A stretch of DNA of 37,732 bases from Chara braunii (lineage: Eukaryota; Streptophyta; Charophyceae; Charales; Characeae), in contig BFEA01000395.1 of the NCBI GenBank assembly GCA_003427395.1, positions 20,884 to 58,615 on the forward strand, written 5' to 3'. Positions 1 to 10,300 of the stretch are shown here, in pieces. Within the stretch, counting starts at the first letter, position 1; every line of letters starts with the position of its first letter. The notes beneath the pieces were generated by a model. That model was not told where the DNA came from. It searched no databases and saw nothing but the letters and a program-made list of their open reading frames with translations. The position numbers and the translations under genes are program-made.

Positions 1-902
1 CCTCCCTCCCCCAACCCCGCCCTTCCACTCCCCAGCCAGTATAACCCGCCACCTTCCCCCCTCTCCCCCCCGAGCCATCTCCTGTGACGACATTGACTAT
101 CAAGACCACAGCGACACCGGAGGATCCCCATCGGCTGGGAGAGAAGAGGGAGCAAGGGGAAAGGGAAAAGGAGGCACATCGTCCCAGGTCACAGTCCGGG
201 GGAGAAAGGGTGATGGTGGAAGCCTGTGCACTACAATGGCTGCAACTCACCATAAGAAACAGACAGCAGCACCAGGAGGCGGTAGAGATAAATGGGGATC
301 GACTGGACAGCTAAACTACAACAGCGGGCAATTACATCAGGTTCCGGCCCGGCGGTGGCGATAAATGGGGATCAACTGGACAGCTAAACTACAACAGCGG
401 GCAATTACATCAGGTTTCGACCCGGGAGGAGATGTGAGCCCCACTGGGCAAAAGGGCTGCAGTCGCTACTGGGGATGTAGCCTGAGCCACTGGCTTCAAG
501 GTTCACGAAGGTCGACGGTAGGAGCTTGAAGAGACTAAAGGGTATAGGGTTTAAGGGGTCAAGGGACATAATAGGTCAGGCATTCAAATGGGGGGCTGCT
601 GACCAGGGCTGGCTTAACAAATACGGGGTGCCCTAAGAAGGGAAGGGAATCACTAGCAGCTCCAAGGGACAAAAGGGACCTGATTTTATGATGGAAACAG
701 CCCACAATGAAAGACAGGAGGACATAGGAATCCATAACAGTGGAAACTGGACCCTACGAACAACAGACCTCACCGAGACCTCAGAGGAAGGGTTTCAAAG
801 TTAACAGTGGTACTGGAAGTGGAGAAGGAGGAATACAGCAATGATCATACCAGGAACAACTGGGCCCTTCAGCAGTACGAAGGCCTGTAAAGGTGCAATA
901 AG
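1..902. other. Intronic or intergenic sequence, no gene seen apart from a 71-bp duplication
   Basis: I see no coding signature. The start is C-rich low-complexity DNA. The only structure is the direct duplication at 289-425, annotated separately. Confidence 0.5.
289..425. repeat. Direct tandem duplication of about 71 bp
   Basis: GATAAATGGGGATC begins at 289 and again at 360. Both units continue with a near-identical stretch through ACATCAGGTT and a CCCGG-type end. Only a few substitutions separate the copies, so the duplication is fairly recent. Confidence 0.9.
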
Positions 903-1100
903 TGGGACGCTGGACACCGTTTCCAGCAATTTCAACGCTTTTCTGTAATACTTGGGACGCTGGACCCGGTTTCCAGCAGGTGCAGCTCCCCACCAATAGA
1001 CGGAGCCTTCACCGGAGGGACCACTTGAGGGAGATGCTCTTATCACTCTCCCAAGTGTAGCCCTCTCCAGAAGTTAAAAAAAAAAAAAGAAAAAAAAAAA
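903..1100 (+). mobile_element. SINE-like family X, plus-strand copy with A-rich tail
   Basis: It contains the family core GGGACGCTGGACCCGG followed by TTTCCAGCAGG and CTCCCCACCAATAGA, and ends in a long A-rich tail at 1076-1102. The core appears twice in tandem (about 912 and 955), the first slightly diverged. The same core recurs at 3436-3463 (minus), 31605 and 32372. A-tailed, dispersed and non-coding fits a SINE, but I see no clear tRNA head, so the class is inferred. Confidence 0.65.
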
Positions 1101-1555
1101 AAGAAAGAAAGAAAGGTCAATTGATACGCCCCCAAAGAGAAGAAAGCAAAGAAAACTCATTCTGTGACAGCACCCAGTGACCATGGATGTCAAATGTGGG
1201 GTTTGGCATCTTCCTAGTTGTTTAAATAGGGGCCCCATCATGGCCCCCATGTCTCTTCTGTTGGGTCGCAACGACTATGGACTGTTTTGCGTAATGACAG
1301 AAAGAAATATAGTCGAGCCACTCTGGATGTGCTTCCGAACCATGTGGCGACCATGTCCCTTGTGTTACCCATCAGACCATTAGGCCTTCAAACTTGTGAG
1401 AAGTTGTGACCTATTTCTGTCATTATGTGTTCACCCCTGATCCCTATCTGGGCCTTTCCCCCACCCTCCTGCCCTGTGTTCATACTTGTACATTAAGTTC
1501 AAAAATATTTTTTCTGTGTCTTTTCCCTGCCTTGGTCTTCCCATCGGCTTTCCAG
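1101..1555. other. Intron sequence upstream of the first exon
   Basis: I see no gene. The last 60 bp are pyrimidine-rich and form the acceptor tract of the exon at 1556. Open frames across this stretch lack conserved motifs. Confidence 0.5.
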
Positions 1556-1705
1556 CAGCACGCTTCAGCGTCACATGCCACCGGGGGAAGCGACAGTCTA
1601 GATCCAAAAGCTTCAACAGCAGATGACCCCCTGATGCGCCGAATGCTGCGATTTGTGTCGATGATCCCCTTTGCTCCAGATCTTCGCACGATTAGAAGAC
1701 ATACT
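1556..1705 (+). CDS. CC2D2A: Internal exon of a CC2D2A-like ciliary protein gene
   Basis: This is a 150-bp, 50-codon open exon, phase 0 at both ends. It is preceded by a long pyrimidine-rich tract ending in TTTCCAG and followed by GTGAGT at 1706. The first half of the peptide is Ser/Ala/Asp-rich. The second half contains RFVSMIPFAPD, which matches the conserved RxVSxIPF stretch just before the transglutaminase-like region of CC2D2A, a ciliary transition-zone protein with coiled-coil and C2 domains. The peptide continues in phase into the exon at 32766. The acceptor could instead be the second AG, 3 bp downstream. Upstream exons are not visible in the first 1.5 kb. CEP76 shares the downstream domain and is the main alternative. 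Gene identity is from motif recognition, not a search. Confidence 0.68.
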
Positions 1706-2213
1706 GTGAGTGGAATTCCACCCCCTTCCACTCCCCCTTCCCCCCCTCCCCCCTCCTCTCCTCCTCCCCTCCTGCCCCTCCATGTCTGAACACTGTCGAT
1801 TGATTATTAATTTTTTTTTTAACGGACATGTTTTATGTTTCTGACGACACAAAATTGTGAGTAACCAGTTGCTGAAAAAAAATAAATAATAATAATAATA
1901 ATAATCTGCAACATATTGCAGAAGGATGACCTGGTGGTACCTGCGCTTGTAGCAGACTGTAACATACATGTGACTGGCGGTGAACGGATCACTGAGTTCA
2001 TATTTTTCACAAAAATTACAAGCGATGCATGAAAGACACCTAGAATGACGAACTCATCCGGGGGCCTGAGGGATACAGTGCTCAACCCATTTTGAAATAA
2101 AATAAGAAAAAAAAAAAAAAAGGAACAAACAAGCCTAGAAGAAGACACCAATAAAATATGGAAAAGAAAAAGCAACAAAGAAGAAGACACCATTCATGTA
2201 GAAAAAGATAGCA
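1706..2213. other. Intron start: pyrimidine tract, AAT microsatellite, A-rich DNA
   Basis: After the donor there is a C/T-rich stretch (1725-1780), an (AAT)n run at about 1880-1903 and an A-rich stretch at 2096-2122. No gene or element with boundaries is visible before the SINE at 2214. Confidence 0.5.
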
Positions 2214-2742
2214 ATCCAGCGGCCTAGCTCAGTTGGTAAGGCACGCAAGTGGCATTCAGGAGGTCTTGGGTTCAATCCCCATTGGCCTCATGCACCTTCC
2301 TGGGCAAGCTTGGTGCCCGCCACCTAGAGATATGTCGTTGGTCCCCCCGAGTGGCATTGAGCAGAGACTGCTGATGTTCATAGGGGGAGGGGACCGGANG
2401 GGAGNCACAGTGACTGGCCCANCNAANANGCTNGGTCCTGATGCTACCGGCTGACCCCTGGCNNGTATCGCCCACCTGCTGTAGCAGGTATCGCACCTGC
2501 TGGTGGGTGCAGCTCCCGCATGTTCCCTCGTTGGAGGCTTGAGCACGGATGTGGCTGCTACGGGGTTCCCCGTAATACTATAATGACAATAAAAAAAGGC
2601 CTGAAAGGCCGTCCTGTCCAGATTTGACAGGTAATTGAATTGGTTGGGCTTCAAAGAATTAGCCTTAAACAAAAACAAAAACAAAAAAAAACAAAAAAAA
2701 ACAAAAAAAGAAAAGAAGAAGAAGAAGAAGAAGAAGAAGAAG
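2214..2742 (+). mobile_element. tRNA-derived SINE family 1 with target-site duplication
   Basis: The head at 2221-2290 has a pol III A box (TAGCTCAGTTGG) and B box (GGGTTCAATCCCC). A body of about 430 bp follows and ends in AATTAGCCTTAAAC and an A-rich then (GAA)n tail. The 11-bp direct repeat AAAAGATAGCA flanks it (2203-2213 and 2743-2753), the signature of LINE-mediated retroposition. Several N bases lie at 2399-2465. The body recurs in reverse at 6345-6550 and the 3' end in reverse at the window's right edge, so this is a repeated family. At about 530 bp it is long for a SINE. Confidence 0.9.
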
Positions 2743-2753
2743 AAAAGATAGCA

Positions 2754-3071
2754 CATTATGTGAGGCTTTACTCTCGCAGACCAGAGGACACAATGTGCGA
2801 GAAGCAGCGAAACATATTAAACTGGAGTGCAGTCACAGATACTGCAGCATCGCCCTTCTGCCTCGTCGTGTGGGAATATATCAAGCTTTTGACAACAGTG
2901 CGTTAGCGGAGAGACGAGTCATGCTGTTTTGAGCCTTACGGCCTAGGGCACAAAACATAGCCTTCGAGCACACTCGTCAAAATAAAACGGTAGTGGATGT
3001 TCGCGGAGAGCTTCGCTAATGGATCCAGTTACTTCACATCTTTAGGAAGAACTTCCGAAGAAGCAACAACC
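2754..3071. other. Sequence upstream of the U6-like copy, no gene seen
   Basis: Unremarkable intron sequence. I looked for a plant-type U6 promoter in the 80 bp before 3072. There is no TATA box near -30 and no convincing upstream element. CTTCACATC at about 3033 is only weakly similar and too close. Confidence 0.4.
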
Positions 3072-3177
3072 GTCCCCTTTGGGACATCCGTTTAAAATTG
3101 GAACGATACAGAGAATGAAGATTAGCATGGCCCCTGCGCAACGATGACACACATAAATCGAGAAATGGTCCAAATTT
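3072..3177 (+). ncRNA. U6: U6 snRNA-like sequence, near full length, probable pseudogene
   Basis: It runs from a 5' stem (GTCCC-CTTT-GGGAC) through ATCCG, AAATTGGAACGATACAGAGA, AGATTAGCATGG, CCCCTGCGCAA and GATGACAC to AAATCGAGAAATGGTCC and a T run. These are the hallmarks of U6, the catalytic spliceosomal RNA. ACAGAGA and AGC are both present, but a 4-nt insertion separates ACAGAGA from AGATTAG and should disturb U2/U6 helix I. Together with the absent promoter this suggests a retroposed copy. The 5' stem stays paired despite sequence change. It lies in the same direction as the host gene. Confidence 0.85.
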
Positions 3178-3320
3178 TTTATTGAAGGAAAGAAAAAGAA
3201 AGAAAAAAGAGGAAGGAAGAATAAACAAAGGGAAACGAGAGGAAAGGAGATCGAGTGAACAAGGCGGTTAAAAAATAGAAAAGACTGGAGAGGGAAACGC
3301 AGAGACTGCCTTAACCAGCA

Positions 3321-3565
3321 GCCTTTTTGTTTTTTTTTCCCAACAACACCCCCTGCAGTGCTAGTGCTACTGGTAAGAGCAGACAGCACTAGCACCCGGG
3401 GAGCGGCTCCATCTATTGGTGGGGAGCATCACCTGCTGGAAAACGGGTCCAGCATCCCATATACACAGAACGAATCAAAAACATGACAAGGGAATAACTG
3501 AGGAAGACACCTGCCAGCATTGATTACTCTGTCTTCCAGAGGATTGACTGTGCAGGTTGTTGGGA
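3321..3565 (-). mobile_element. SINE-like family X, minus-strand copy
   Basis: Read on the minus strand, it has CAGTCAATCC, AATCAATGCTGGCAGGT, then GGGATGCTGGACCCG, TTCCAGCAGGTG, CTCCCCACCAATAGATGGAG, ending at an A tail (T run at 3327-3340 on plus). The same order of blocks occurs at 32268-32531 on the plus strand. Its tail points towards the 3' end of the U6-like copy, about 145 bp away. Confidence 0.7.
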
Positions 3566-4039
3566 ACAGGAGCTACCTCTTCGCCCTGTACCAGGCGCCG
3601 AATACCTGCTATTGAAAGACTAGTTGCTCCCTTTCCAAAGGACTTTACCACCCCATCCCCCACTATCGATCTCTTTGTTCCACTCAGACCCCAGCCCTAG
3701 TTTTTACATATCATTGCTAAAAACATCCACCATTCTGTTCTGCCTCTATTTTCCAAAAAAAAACTGTCTCTTTCCACTCTATCCTTAGCCCGTAACCCCC
3801 CCATACCATCCCATTTCAACCAGAGCTAAAGGAGGGGGTGGAAAGAGATGTGGAAAGTCTGAGAAGGGCCGGAGCGGGATAGAGGAGTCAATCTGGGTCC
3901 AATCCTGAAAGCATAGGTGGTAGTCCCTTTCCCCATCCCCGATATCTTTCCCCCTTTTCTCCCCGCCCTTCCATATTACCTTAGCGATCCGCCCACCCAG
4001 TCTTTACAAAACTTCTCAATGAGTTGTCTAATTTCTCGC
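3566..4039. other. Unassigned sequence, possibly 3' region of the adjacent LINE
   Basis: No coding signature. It lies 3' of the minus-strand LINE fragment, so it may be the LINE 3' UTR, but I see no clear poly-A end. Confidence 0.35.
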
Positions 4040-5304
4040 TTAGAGTGTAGGTATGTGTTTTTTTTCTTTGAATCTTTCCCATTGAATAGAGATGTCCTCC
4101 TGTATTTGTTCCTTTATTGAGTTGATGAACTCCGTTCCATCCCGGCACACCCCTTCCATTTCGAGTGTGCATCTTCTCCACCAGATGGCCCAGATAACTG
4201 CCCTGCGGCCTATTTTAAACATATTTTCTTCAAAAGGGGTAGCTTGCTCTGGGGTCCACGCCTCACAGAGGAGCGCTCTCCAGTCCCATGGCCAAGGTTG
4301 TGAGGTGCCCAATTGTCTCCATATGCGGTCCCACCACCTCCACAACCATATTGTTGTCGGGCACTGCAAGAACATGTGCTTTATGGTCTCTGACCATTTA
4401 CAAGTCGGGAAGGATGTTGTGCATAGCTTGCACCATGGGAGTGCCACACCCTTTTGTTCTAGGTGCGTTCTATCTATCAGCCAGTCATTGGTCGGCAGGG
4501 ACCTATGCTCTATTTGTCATTGGAGTGAGGCCAGTTTCGCCGACATGGCCCTGCTCATCTTAAACCACTTAACCGGCCACAACATATCTCTTCCCACGTT
4601 CAGGTGCTTCATCCAGCGTGCTTCTACCACATCTTCCAGATTTACTATCGGTCGCAGCATTCGATAGGTCGCTTTGACCGAGAGAGACTGCAGCCGCAGC
4701 ACCCCAGAACTACCTTTCCCATATTTCTGGGACCATATCCATTCGTCGGGGTCAAGTGGTAGCTCTTGGATTGGTTTATTTTGCTTGTATGCTCTCCATT
4801 GGTCCTTTTCTTTAAGGACGTGGATACGGTATAGCCCAAATCTTAGACACCATACTGTCTCTTCTGGCTGCACCCGCTCCAGGCCATTATTCGTTATAAT
4901 TCTAAAAAGGTTGGCAACCACCTCTTGTTCCCCCCCGTGCCGGCCTGACGAGTATACACTACGTTCCCAACCACCCCTTTTGTATCCCAGAACCCCACCC
5001 AGTCACCCTCCATCACCACCGGTCCTTTCCTCAAGATCCGGACCCAGTCAAGAGGGATGGCGAAGATAATGGTTTCCAACGCCTCTCCCACTTTGTGGCA
5101 ATACCTCAGTTTCTTCCTCAGTTGGGTCTTCGACAGCCAATCCTTGCTCTCCCTAACCAACAGCCTATCTTTGGCAATAGACTCATATAGCTGTCGGCAG
5201 GAAACCCCTTTCGCATGGCAGAGGAAAGCAGGGCAGGGTCCTTTGGAAAACCATGGCTTGGTAAAGGAGTAGACCTTGTCAAACACCTGTGGGATGAAGA
5301 GCAC
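4040..5304 (-). pseudogene. LINE ORF2 C-terminal fragment (zf-RVT region), broken
   Basis: Three open pieces, 5304-4894, 4921-4517 and 4447-4040, form the C-terminal part of a plant-type LINE reverse transcriptase ORF. The last piece begins with the zf-RVT zinc finger (WCKLC, then ETIKHMFLQC) and a Trp-rich stretch (WLWRWWDRIW), typical of this region. A frameshift in a G run near 4935 separates the first two pieces, and one in-frame stop near 4515 separates the second from the third. The polymerase and endonuclease domains are missing. The fragment stops near repeat C at 5433. It cannot encode an active protein. Confidence 0.78.
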
Positions 5305-5432
5305 AAAAACAATGGAGAGAAAAGGATAGTCTGTGCCCTACTCTATCAAGCCAACATTAGTGGAGAGAAAGACATGACGATAGCATTGCTCCAATCCCCC
5401 AAGAATGGACACAGCTACTCAGATCAAGGCAG

Positions 5433-6240
5433 CCACAATGCGTTGTCGGCGCGAATATCCTTACAAGGGTATCCGCCCTGGTTTTTGCAAGCGACAGAAA
5501 ATAAGTCTGGATTAAAAGTTAAGTATACCGCGCTAGGCGCGGCTGTGTCTGTGATTACGTTGACTGGGTGATTGACTACAGTAGGGAGTGTGCGGGCGCG
5601 CAGATTTAAGGCGCGCGTGATTTGTTTCTGTTATTGATTGTAGAGCCGACGCGGGTATCGGTCTTTTTTTTTAAAGATATTATTAATATTTATTTGTTAA
5701 GTAGGAATTAGGGATATTTTCGGTTGATTGGTACGTTTGACCGAGGCGAGTGCGCGTGCGAGGACGACAACATCGATGGCGACAGTGTGACGGCAGTAGG
5801 CCTTGGCACGCGGGGTGACGCAAGTGGCGGCCATGGTACAACTTGGTAAGTCGGAGCAGACGCTGGGCGGCCGCGCGCACGGTGGTAGGCAGGGATGAGG
5901 CTCAGGCCAATTTCCCTGGCCCCGAGCGCAGCGCCGCACCGCCTCATATGGCACTCCGCGGATGTGGGTCTCAAGCTTGAGCTTAGCCCTATAGGTTACG
6001 ACAATGGACTGACACTACGAAGGTTCGAGGATCGAGGTCGGCGAGCGTCGACACGGCGGCAGCGGAGTAGCGTGAGGTGAAAGCCTCAGGGGTTGAGGGC
6101 CTGTGGGGCTATCCCCCTCGGTTTTGTTTACGGGCGCGGCGGCAGGCCCGATCCGTGGGACTGACGAGGCGCCAGCAGCCCTGCTGTTCCTATTTTTATT
6201 TTATTTTTTTATTTTACTCCCCCTTTTTTCCGTTTTATTT
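5433..6240. repeat. Repeat C, copy 1
   Basis: It begins near GTTGTCGGCGCGAATA and matches 20970-21610 over several hundred bases in the same orientation. Shared blocks include GCCCTGGTTTTTGCAAG, AAGGCGCGCGTGAT, TTGATTGGTACG, TAGCCCTAT and GGGGCTATCCCCCT. An ATATCC...GGGTAT hairpin lies near the start. It is CpG-rich. Copy 1 has about 100 bp extra around 5800-5900. It could be an LTR or the end of a non-autonomous element. I see no coding region or primer site, so the class is open. Confidence 0.75.
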
Positions 6241-6344
6241 ACCGCATCCCGTTCAAGGACGCGGGCCGGCGTGAGGGTACGTTGTATTCGCGGGATTGCT
6301 TGGAATACAGCGGCAAGTAGTTTTCGTGGCCGCATCGAAGTTAG

Positions 6345-6550
6345 CCCGTTGTAATGTTTTGGGGAACTCCATAGCAGCCACATTCTTGCTTAAGCCTCCA
6401 ACAGGGGAATATGCGGGGGCTGTACCCATCAGCAGGTGCGATACCCGCTACGACAGGGGGGCGGTACCTGCCGGGGGTCAGCCGATAGCATCAGGACTGA
6501 GCCTCTTTGATGGGCCAGTCCTTGTGCCTCCGAAGGGTGGAGGCAGTGTG
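6345..6550 (-). mobile_element. SINE family 1 body fragment
   Basis: Its reverse complement matches 2385-2580 of the intact SINE. Shared blocks include ACTGGCCC, CCTGATGCTA, CGGCTGACCCC, GGTATCGCACCTGCTG and TGTGGCTGCTA. The tRNA head and the A-tailed 3' end are both missing. It also serves as an N-free reference for the gapped part of the first copy. Confidence 0.75.
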
Positions 6551-6558
6551 AGGCGCCG

Positions 6559-6587
6559 GAATCTGGCCTCGGAAGGAGGCCAGATTC
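6559..6587. repeat. Perfect 12-bp stem hairpin
   Basis: GAATCTGGCCTC, then GGAAG, then GAGGCCAGATTC: twelve paired bases with a five-base loop. It lies at the edge of the SINE fragment, where the SINE head would begin. Function unknown. Confidence 0.85.
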
Positions 6588-6647
6588 GCGGAGGGATTAG
6601 AGCCGCTCGGATACCGAAAGGACGCGGGGCGCTGCCCCGGTCAAAAA

Positions 6648-6721
6648 GTTCTTCGGGATGTCCGTTAAAAATTGGAACTATACAGAGAAGATTAGCACGG
6701 CCCCCGCGCTCGCAAAAAAAA
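6648..6721 (+). pseudogene. U6: U6 snRNA 5' fragment with A tail
   Basis: GTTCTTCGGGATGTCCG, AAATTGGAACTATACAGAGA and AGATTAGCACGGCCCCCGCGC follow the first 60 or so bases of U6. The copy breaks off and is followed by nine A residues. A 3'-truncated snRNA ending in an A run is the mark of a retroposed pseudogene. Confidence 0.8.
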
Positions 6722-7848
6722 GGGTATAAGTGGCGGGGTGGCCCAAGCCCCGCGGTTATCTTTTTTTCGGTTCCTGTCGGGGCGACACAGTCGGAGTAAG
6801 AACGGACTGCGGGGCGACGGTCGAGCCAGCTCTAAGGCAGGGCGGAGGGGCGAATAGCGGAAGGGATCCGGGCGCTTTTGCGCACCGGATGCATTCGGGG
6901 TAGGAAGAATCGAGGATGGCGGGGAGTAGAAGGGAAGGAAGGAAAGAAGAGGAGTTGGGGGTGCGAGGGGCGGAATGGGCGCAGTCGGGTAGAGAGGGAC
7001 GAAGACAAACGAGGTAGATAGCGTGGTGTTGAGTAACATCGGAGGAAGAGACGAACCGGGTCGGGATTCCGCGGAGGATACGTGCGAGGAACGGGAGCGG
7101 GCTATGGTAGGAGCGGGGAAATGCGATATTTGGTTCGATTCTCAACAGAATCGAGCGGAGTAAAGTCATAAATTGTGTTCTTTTTGGGCTGCGAATCGGA
7201 TGGAGAAGTCGGATTCGAGGGATAGTTAGTAGATTAAAAGTTAGAGTAAGAACGGTGTGCGCCGGGACTGTGAAGGAGGTAGTTTGTAGTTGGGTAGAGA
7301 AGCTGAACGAACATGCCCGCGCTACAGGGGCAGATGCATGTGACTTGCGCAGCCTGTTGGTAGCATTGGTACGCAGCACACCGAGCGGGCGGATGCCAAG
7401 CGCTGTAGAGGTACTCACCTATGCAGAAAGAGATCTGCAACGAAGGATTTAAACCAACTCCTGCGTGACGCGGCCGAGAGGGTCCCGCGCTCCCCTGGTG
7501 CGGTGCCGGACCGATGTGCCCGACAGCGTACAATAGGTGAGAACGACTGGGAACAGTTACCCAGACTATGCGTATAGGGTGGAGAAAGTAACAGAGGGAA
7601 AAAAGATGAAGTGAAAATATCAGTGTAGCGATGCGAATGAGGGTATCAGGACATGGGAAGACCACTGATTTTGTCAAATCAGAAGAGAGAGAGGAAGAAG
7701 ATAAGTGACTGCGTTCTTGTCCGGGTGATTGTCCAAAGTGGCAGAAGGCGGGGGACGATATCTACACTCCCTTCAAGCTCAACACTCCAAGCCAAGCCCT
7801 CACCTTGGAGTCTTGGACCCATCGGGATGATTCATTACCCTTAGCGGG
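6722..7848. other. Unassigned purine-rich, CpG-containing region
   Basis: Open frames occur on both strands, but none has a motif I recognise. The plus strand is A/G-rich between about 6780 and 7120. It may be a further part of the element that carries repeat C, but I could not align it to the region after the second copy. Confidence 0.35.
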
Positions 7849-7928
7849 ATGCAACTAAAGAAAATTAGACTTGATGAAATCAATATCAAGGCCGATGTAC
7901 AGATTACACGCGCCTTCTTACGACATCC

Positions 7929-8604
7929 ATGCACAATTTTTTTTTTTTTTTTCATGCAAACCTCAAAACGCAAATGGGAGAAAAGGAACGAACATGCTCA
8001 CTGCATCACTCAGCAATGGACGAGAGCAAGGTTCTACAAGTTTTGCGACATCATCAGAAGATTACCGAACGCAAAACATGCAGCGCTGCTGTGGTTGACA
8101 GTGCATCAAGCGATACCAACAGTAGAGTCGGCGCATCATATGCGATACCAACAGCAAAGTGGATCTCGACAAAGAGCACGCACACAAACCCGACTTCTGA
8201 AGTATGTGAGAACATGATAGAAGACTTACCTCACCTGTGGATCCAATGTCATCATCAGAGGGTATTTTTTTCTGGGAGACGTAGAAAACCAGTTTTGGGG
8301 AAAACTCACCACAGTGATCCCTGACATACTCTTGGGATCGAACATCCACACAGACATAGATGAAAGACTGTACATCTCACAATTGGCGCGAACTGCTATC
8401 TTTTATGTCATCTGGGCGGCAGAAAACCGAACCATCAGGCAGGGACACATCTCCACCGGGGATTACATCTGGAGGACAACGATTCTGAGCATGTCACATA
8501 GTATTCATGCGGATTTCCTCCAGCAACACAGGCAGACACATGTGATGCGCGACTCATTTCTGGAGAGAGCTGGGAGGTCATTTCCAAATTGTGCTAACTT
8601 ATGA
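7929..8604 (+). pseudogene. Second LINE ORF2 C-terminal remnant, plus strand
   Basis: In pieces with frame changes, the plus strand reads WTRARFYKFCDIIRRLPN, EDLPHLWIQC and TAIFYVIWAAENRTIRQG. This order of a basic helical stretch, HLW...C and a IW...RN block fits the C-terminal tail of LINE-type reverse transcriptases. At least two frameshifts (near 8190 and 8310) separate the pieces. It is on the opposite strand from the LINE at 4040-5304, and the sequences look different, so they are separate insertions. No boundaries or target duplications were found. Confidence 0.55.
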
Positions 8605-8735
8605 TACACAGGGCAATCGTTTCATTTACGGTCCTGTCCTGACCCAACTGTACAATGACGAACATCCGATATCGGGACAGGACCAACAAAATCCTTTGTT
8701 ACTCCGGCAGGGTTAGTAAACATAGGATAGATATA

Positions 8736-8886
8736 GGGCCTCGCCACACCACCGTCGAAATGAAAAACGAACGAATGTGAGGGCACGATGCATCCGTTAC
8801 TATAAATAACAACGGATGCATCTTACCACTTTCTAGGGAAGATGCATTCTTTTTTTTTTCGTTTCGACAATGGTGTGGTGAGGCCC
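8736..8886. mobile_element. 151-bp MITE-like hairpin element
   Basis: Terminal inverted repeats start GGGCCTCGCCACACCAC at the left and end GTGGTGTGGTGAGGCCC at the right, with further pairing inward (GTCGAAA). The centre holds a perfect 12-bp inverted repeat, GATGCATCCGTT (8787-8798) and AACGGATGCATC (8811-8822). ATA flanks both ends, so a 3-bp target duplication is possible. Ends starting GGGCC with a 3-bp duplication would suit a PIF/Harbinger MITE, though the usual duplication is TWA. No coding capacity. Confidence 0.8.
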
Positions 8887-8950
8887 ATAGAATACAGACT
8901 CGAGTGTAACTACTGTAACCGATTTAGAATAGAATATTGTATGAGAAGGA

Positions 8951-9972
8951 TGTAATGAACCCAGTTTGTAACATACTCGCGAAATACAAAGTAACTCAAC
9001 TCTGAACAATGTCTCCAATAATCATAAATGATCTCTGATACAATGTCTCGTTTCCAATTAGACGAAGAGAGTGGAGGGGGAATAGACATAATAGAAGGTG
9101 GAAGACATCAATGACCACAAAAAGAGTAGCCCAACATTTCCCACTCCTTCTTTGGGCTTCCCCTCTCCTCCACGTCAGCAAAACAGTATCCAGTAACGAG
9201 CCTAACAGATCCTTATCACATCGAAGTGCCACATGACACAGTTCTCTCGTGAAGACGCTGGAGACAATCAGCAACGCACATTATCGACATCACCCGCAGG
9301 TAAGTATCTCGTTCCCTCTCAATCATCCACATATCCCGATTTCCCTCCTTGTCACGTCTAACTCGGCAATGTAGACAATGTGGGAAATGCCACCACGTCA
9401 ACAATAACGACAGAGTGACATGCGCCACATCAGCAATGTTGAAGACAGTGTGACCCTGCGACACGTCAGCATAGGCTGGCGCCAAAGCAGAAAGGCGTCA
9501 GCGTGCAGCAACAGTCTCACATTGTCCACAGTGCCAGTGTACAACCAGCGTCAAGCCAGCATCCAACTAGCGCCAAGGCATCATAGCAAGACTGAATGTT
9601 GACTCCCTGGAGGTCAGGCCTTATCTAATGTTTGACGAGGCTGACCAGCCTCAGGTCTCCCACCCACGGAGGCTCAGATTGACTCACAGCCGAGGGCCTG
9701 GATTGTGTACGGTTGCAGACTTCCACTTGGTCTCGAAGTTGTCTTGGTACCTGCATACAAACAAGTGTGTGCGTCTGACCGGCGGTCTGGGTTGGGTGCA
9801 TGTAGACTTTCACTCTTGGGCCGTTGGGCAGTTGACCGTGGTCAACTGTCGGGCGCATAGGCCCTAAGCCTACTTGGGGTTTTCCTCCCCCTTGGCCCCT
9901 GCGGCCTCAGACTAGGGTCGCGGCCTGTGTGGCCCTGAGGTGACCTCAGGGCATATTGAGCGGGGTATTGCA
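8951..9972 (-). repeat. Element A 3' LTR
   Basis: 1022 bp, TG...CA. It matches 28941-31110 apart from the 1.1-kb insertion there and small indels. The plus strand carries several CCACGTCAGC-type motifs (9172-9460) and a consensus splice donor GCAG|GTAAGTAT at 9300. Near its end it has lost about 12 bp that in the other LTR form a hairpin arm. Confidence 0.9.
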
Positions 9973-10080
9973 TTCCTGCTGGCCCAAATTTCGAGTTCCA
10001 TCGCAGAAATACATCAATTTTTCCTTAACCCACGTTCATATGCAACAACAATATCAGGAGCAGTAGATAATAGTTATTTC
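9973..10080. other. Junction between element A 3' LTR and pol
   Basis: A polypurine tract should lie here on the minus strand next to the LTR. Only a weak one (AGCAGGAA) is visible. Confidence 0.4.
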
Positions 10081-10300
10081 TTACTAAACCACCTAGCTTC
10101 AGAAGGAGGTTGAAATTTGAATTGCACCTTGTACTGCTTCTACATTCTTCCTCTGTCACTAGTAGAGAAGTAGCCATGTTCCAAAATCTTTTCAACTTCG
10201 TAGCCTCCATTCATGGAGGGTGGGAACATAGATGGTCTGTTAGGAAACTCATTTCCTTCTACATATGGCAAAAGCTTAGACGCATGAAAAACAGGATAGG
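10081..10300 (-). pseudogene. Element A integrase tail and chromodomain
   Basis: The minus strand reads YPVFHASKLLPYVEGNE, the usual end of a gypsy integrase, then GYEVEKILEH and, after one stop, KQYKVQFK and PPSEARW. The pattern EVEKIL...YKVxFK-x-PPSEARW corresponds to a chromodomain, which in this retrotransposon group guides integration to marked chromatin. A stop lies between its first and second strands. The Gly-Tyr after YKVQFK is also altered. Confidence 0.65.

Noticed and set aside
5697-6080. Arg/Pro/Ala-rich open frames in repeat C
   Set aside because: They arise from CpG-rich sequence on both strands and are not kept in copy 2.
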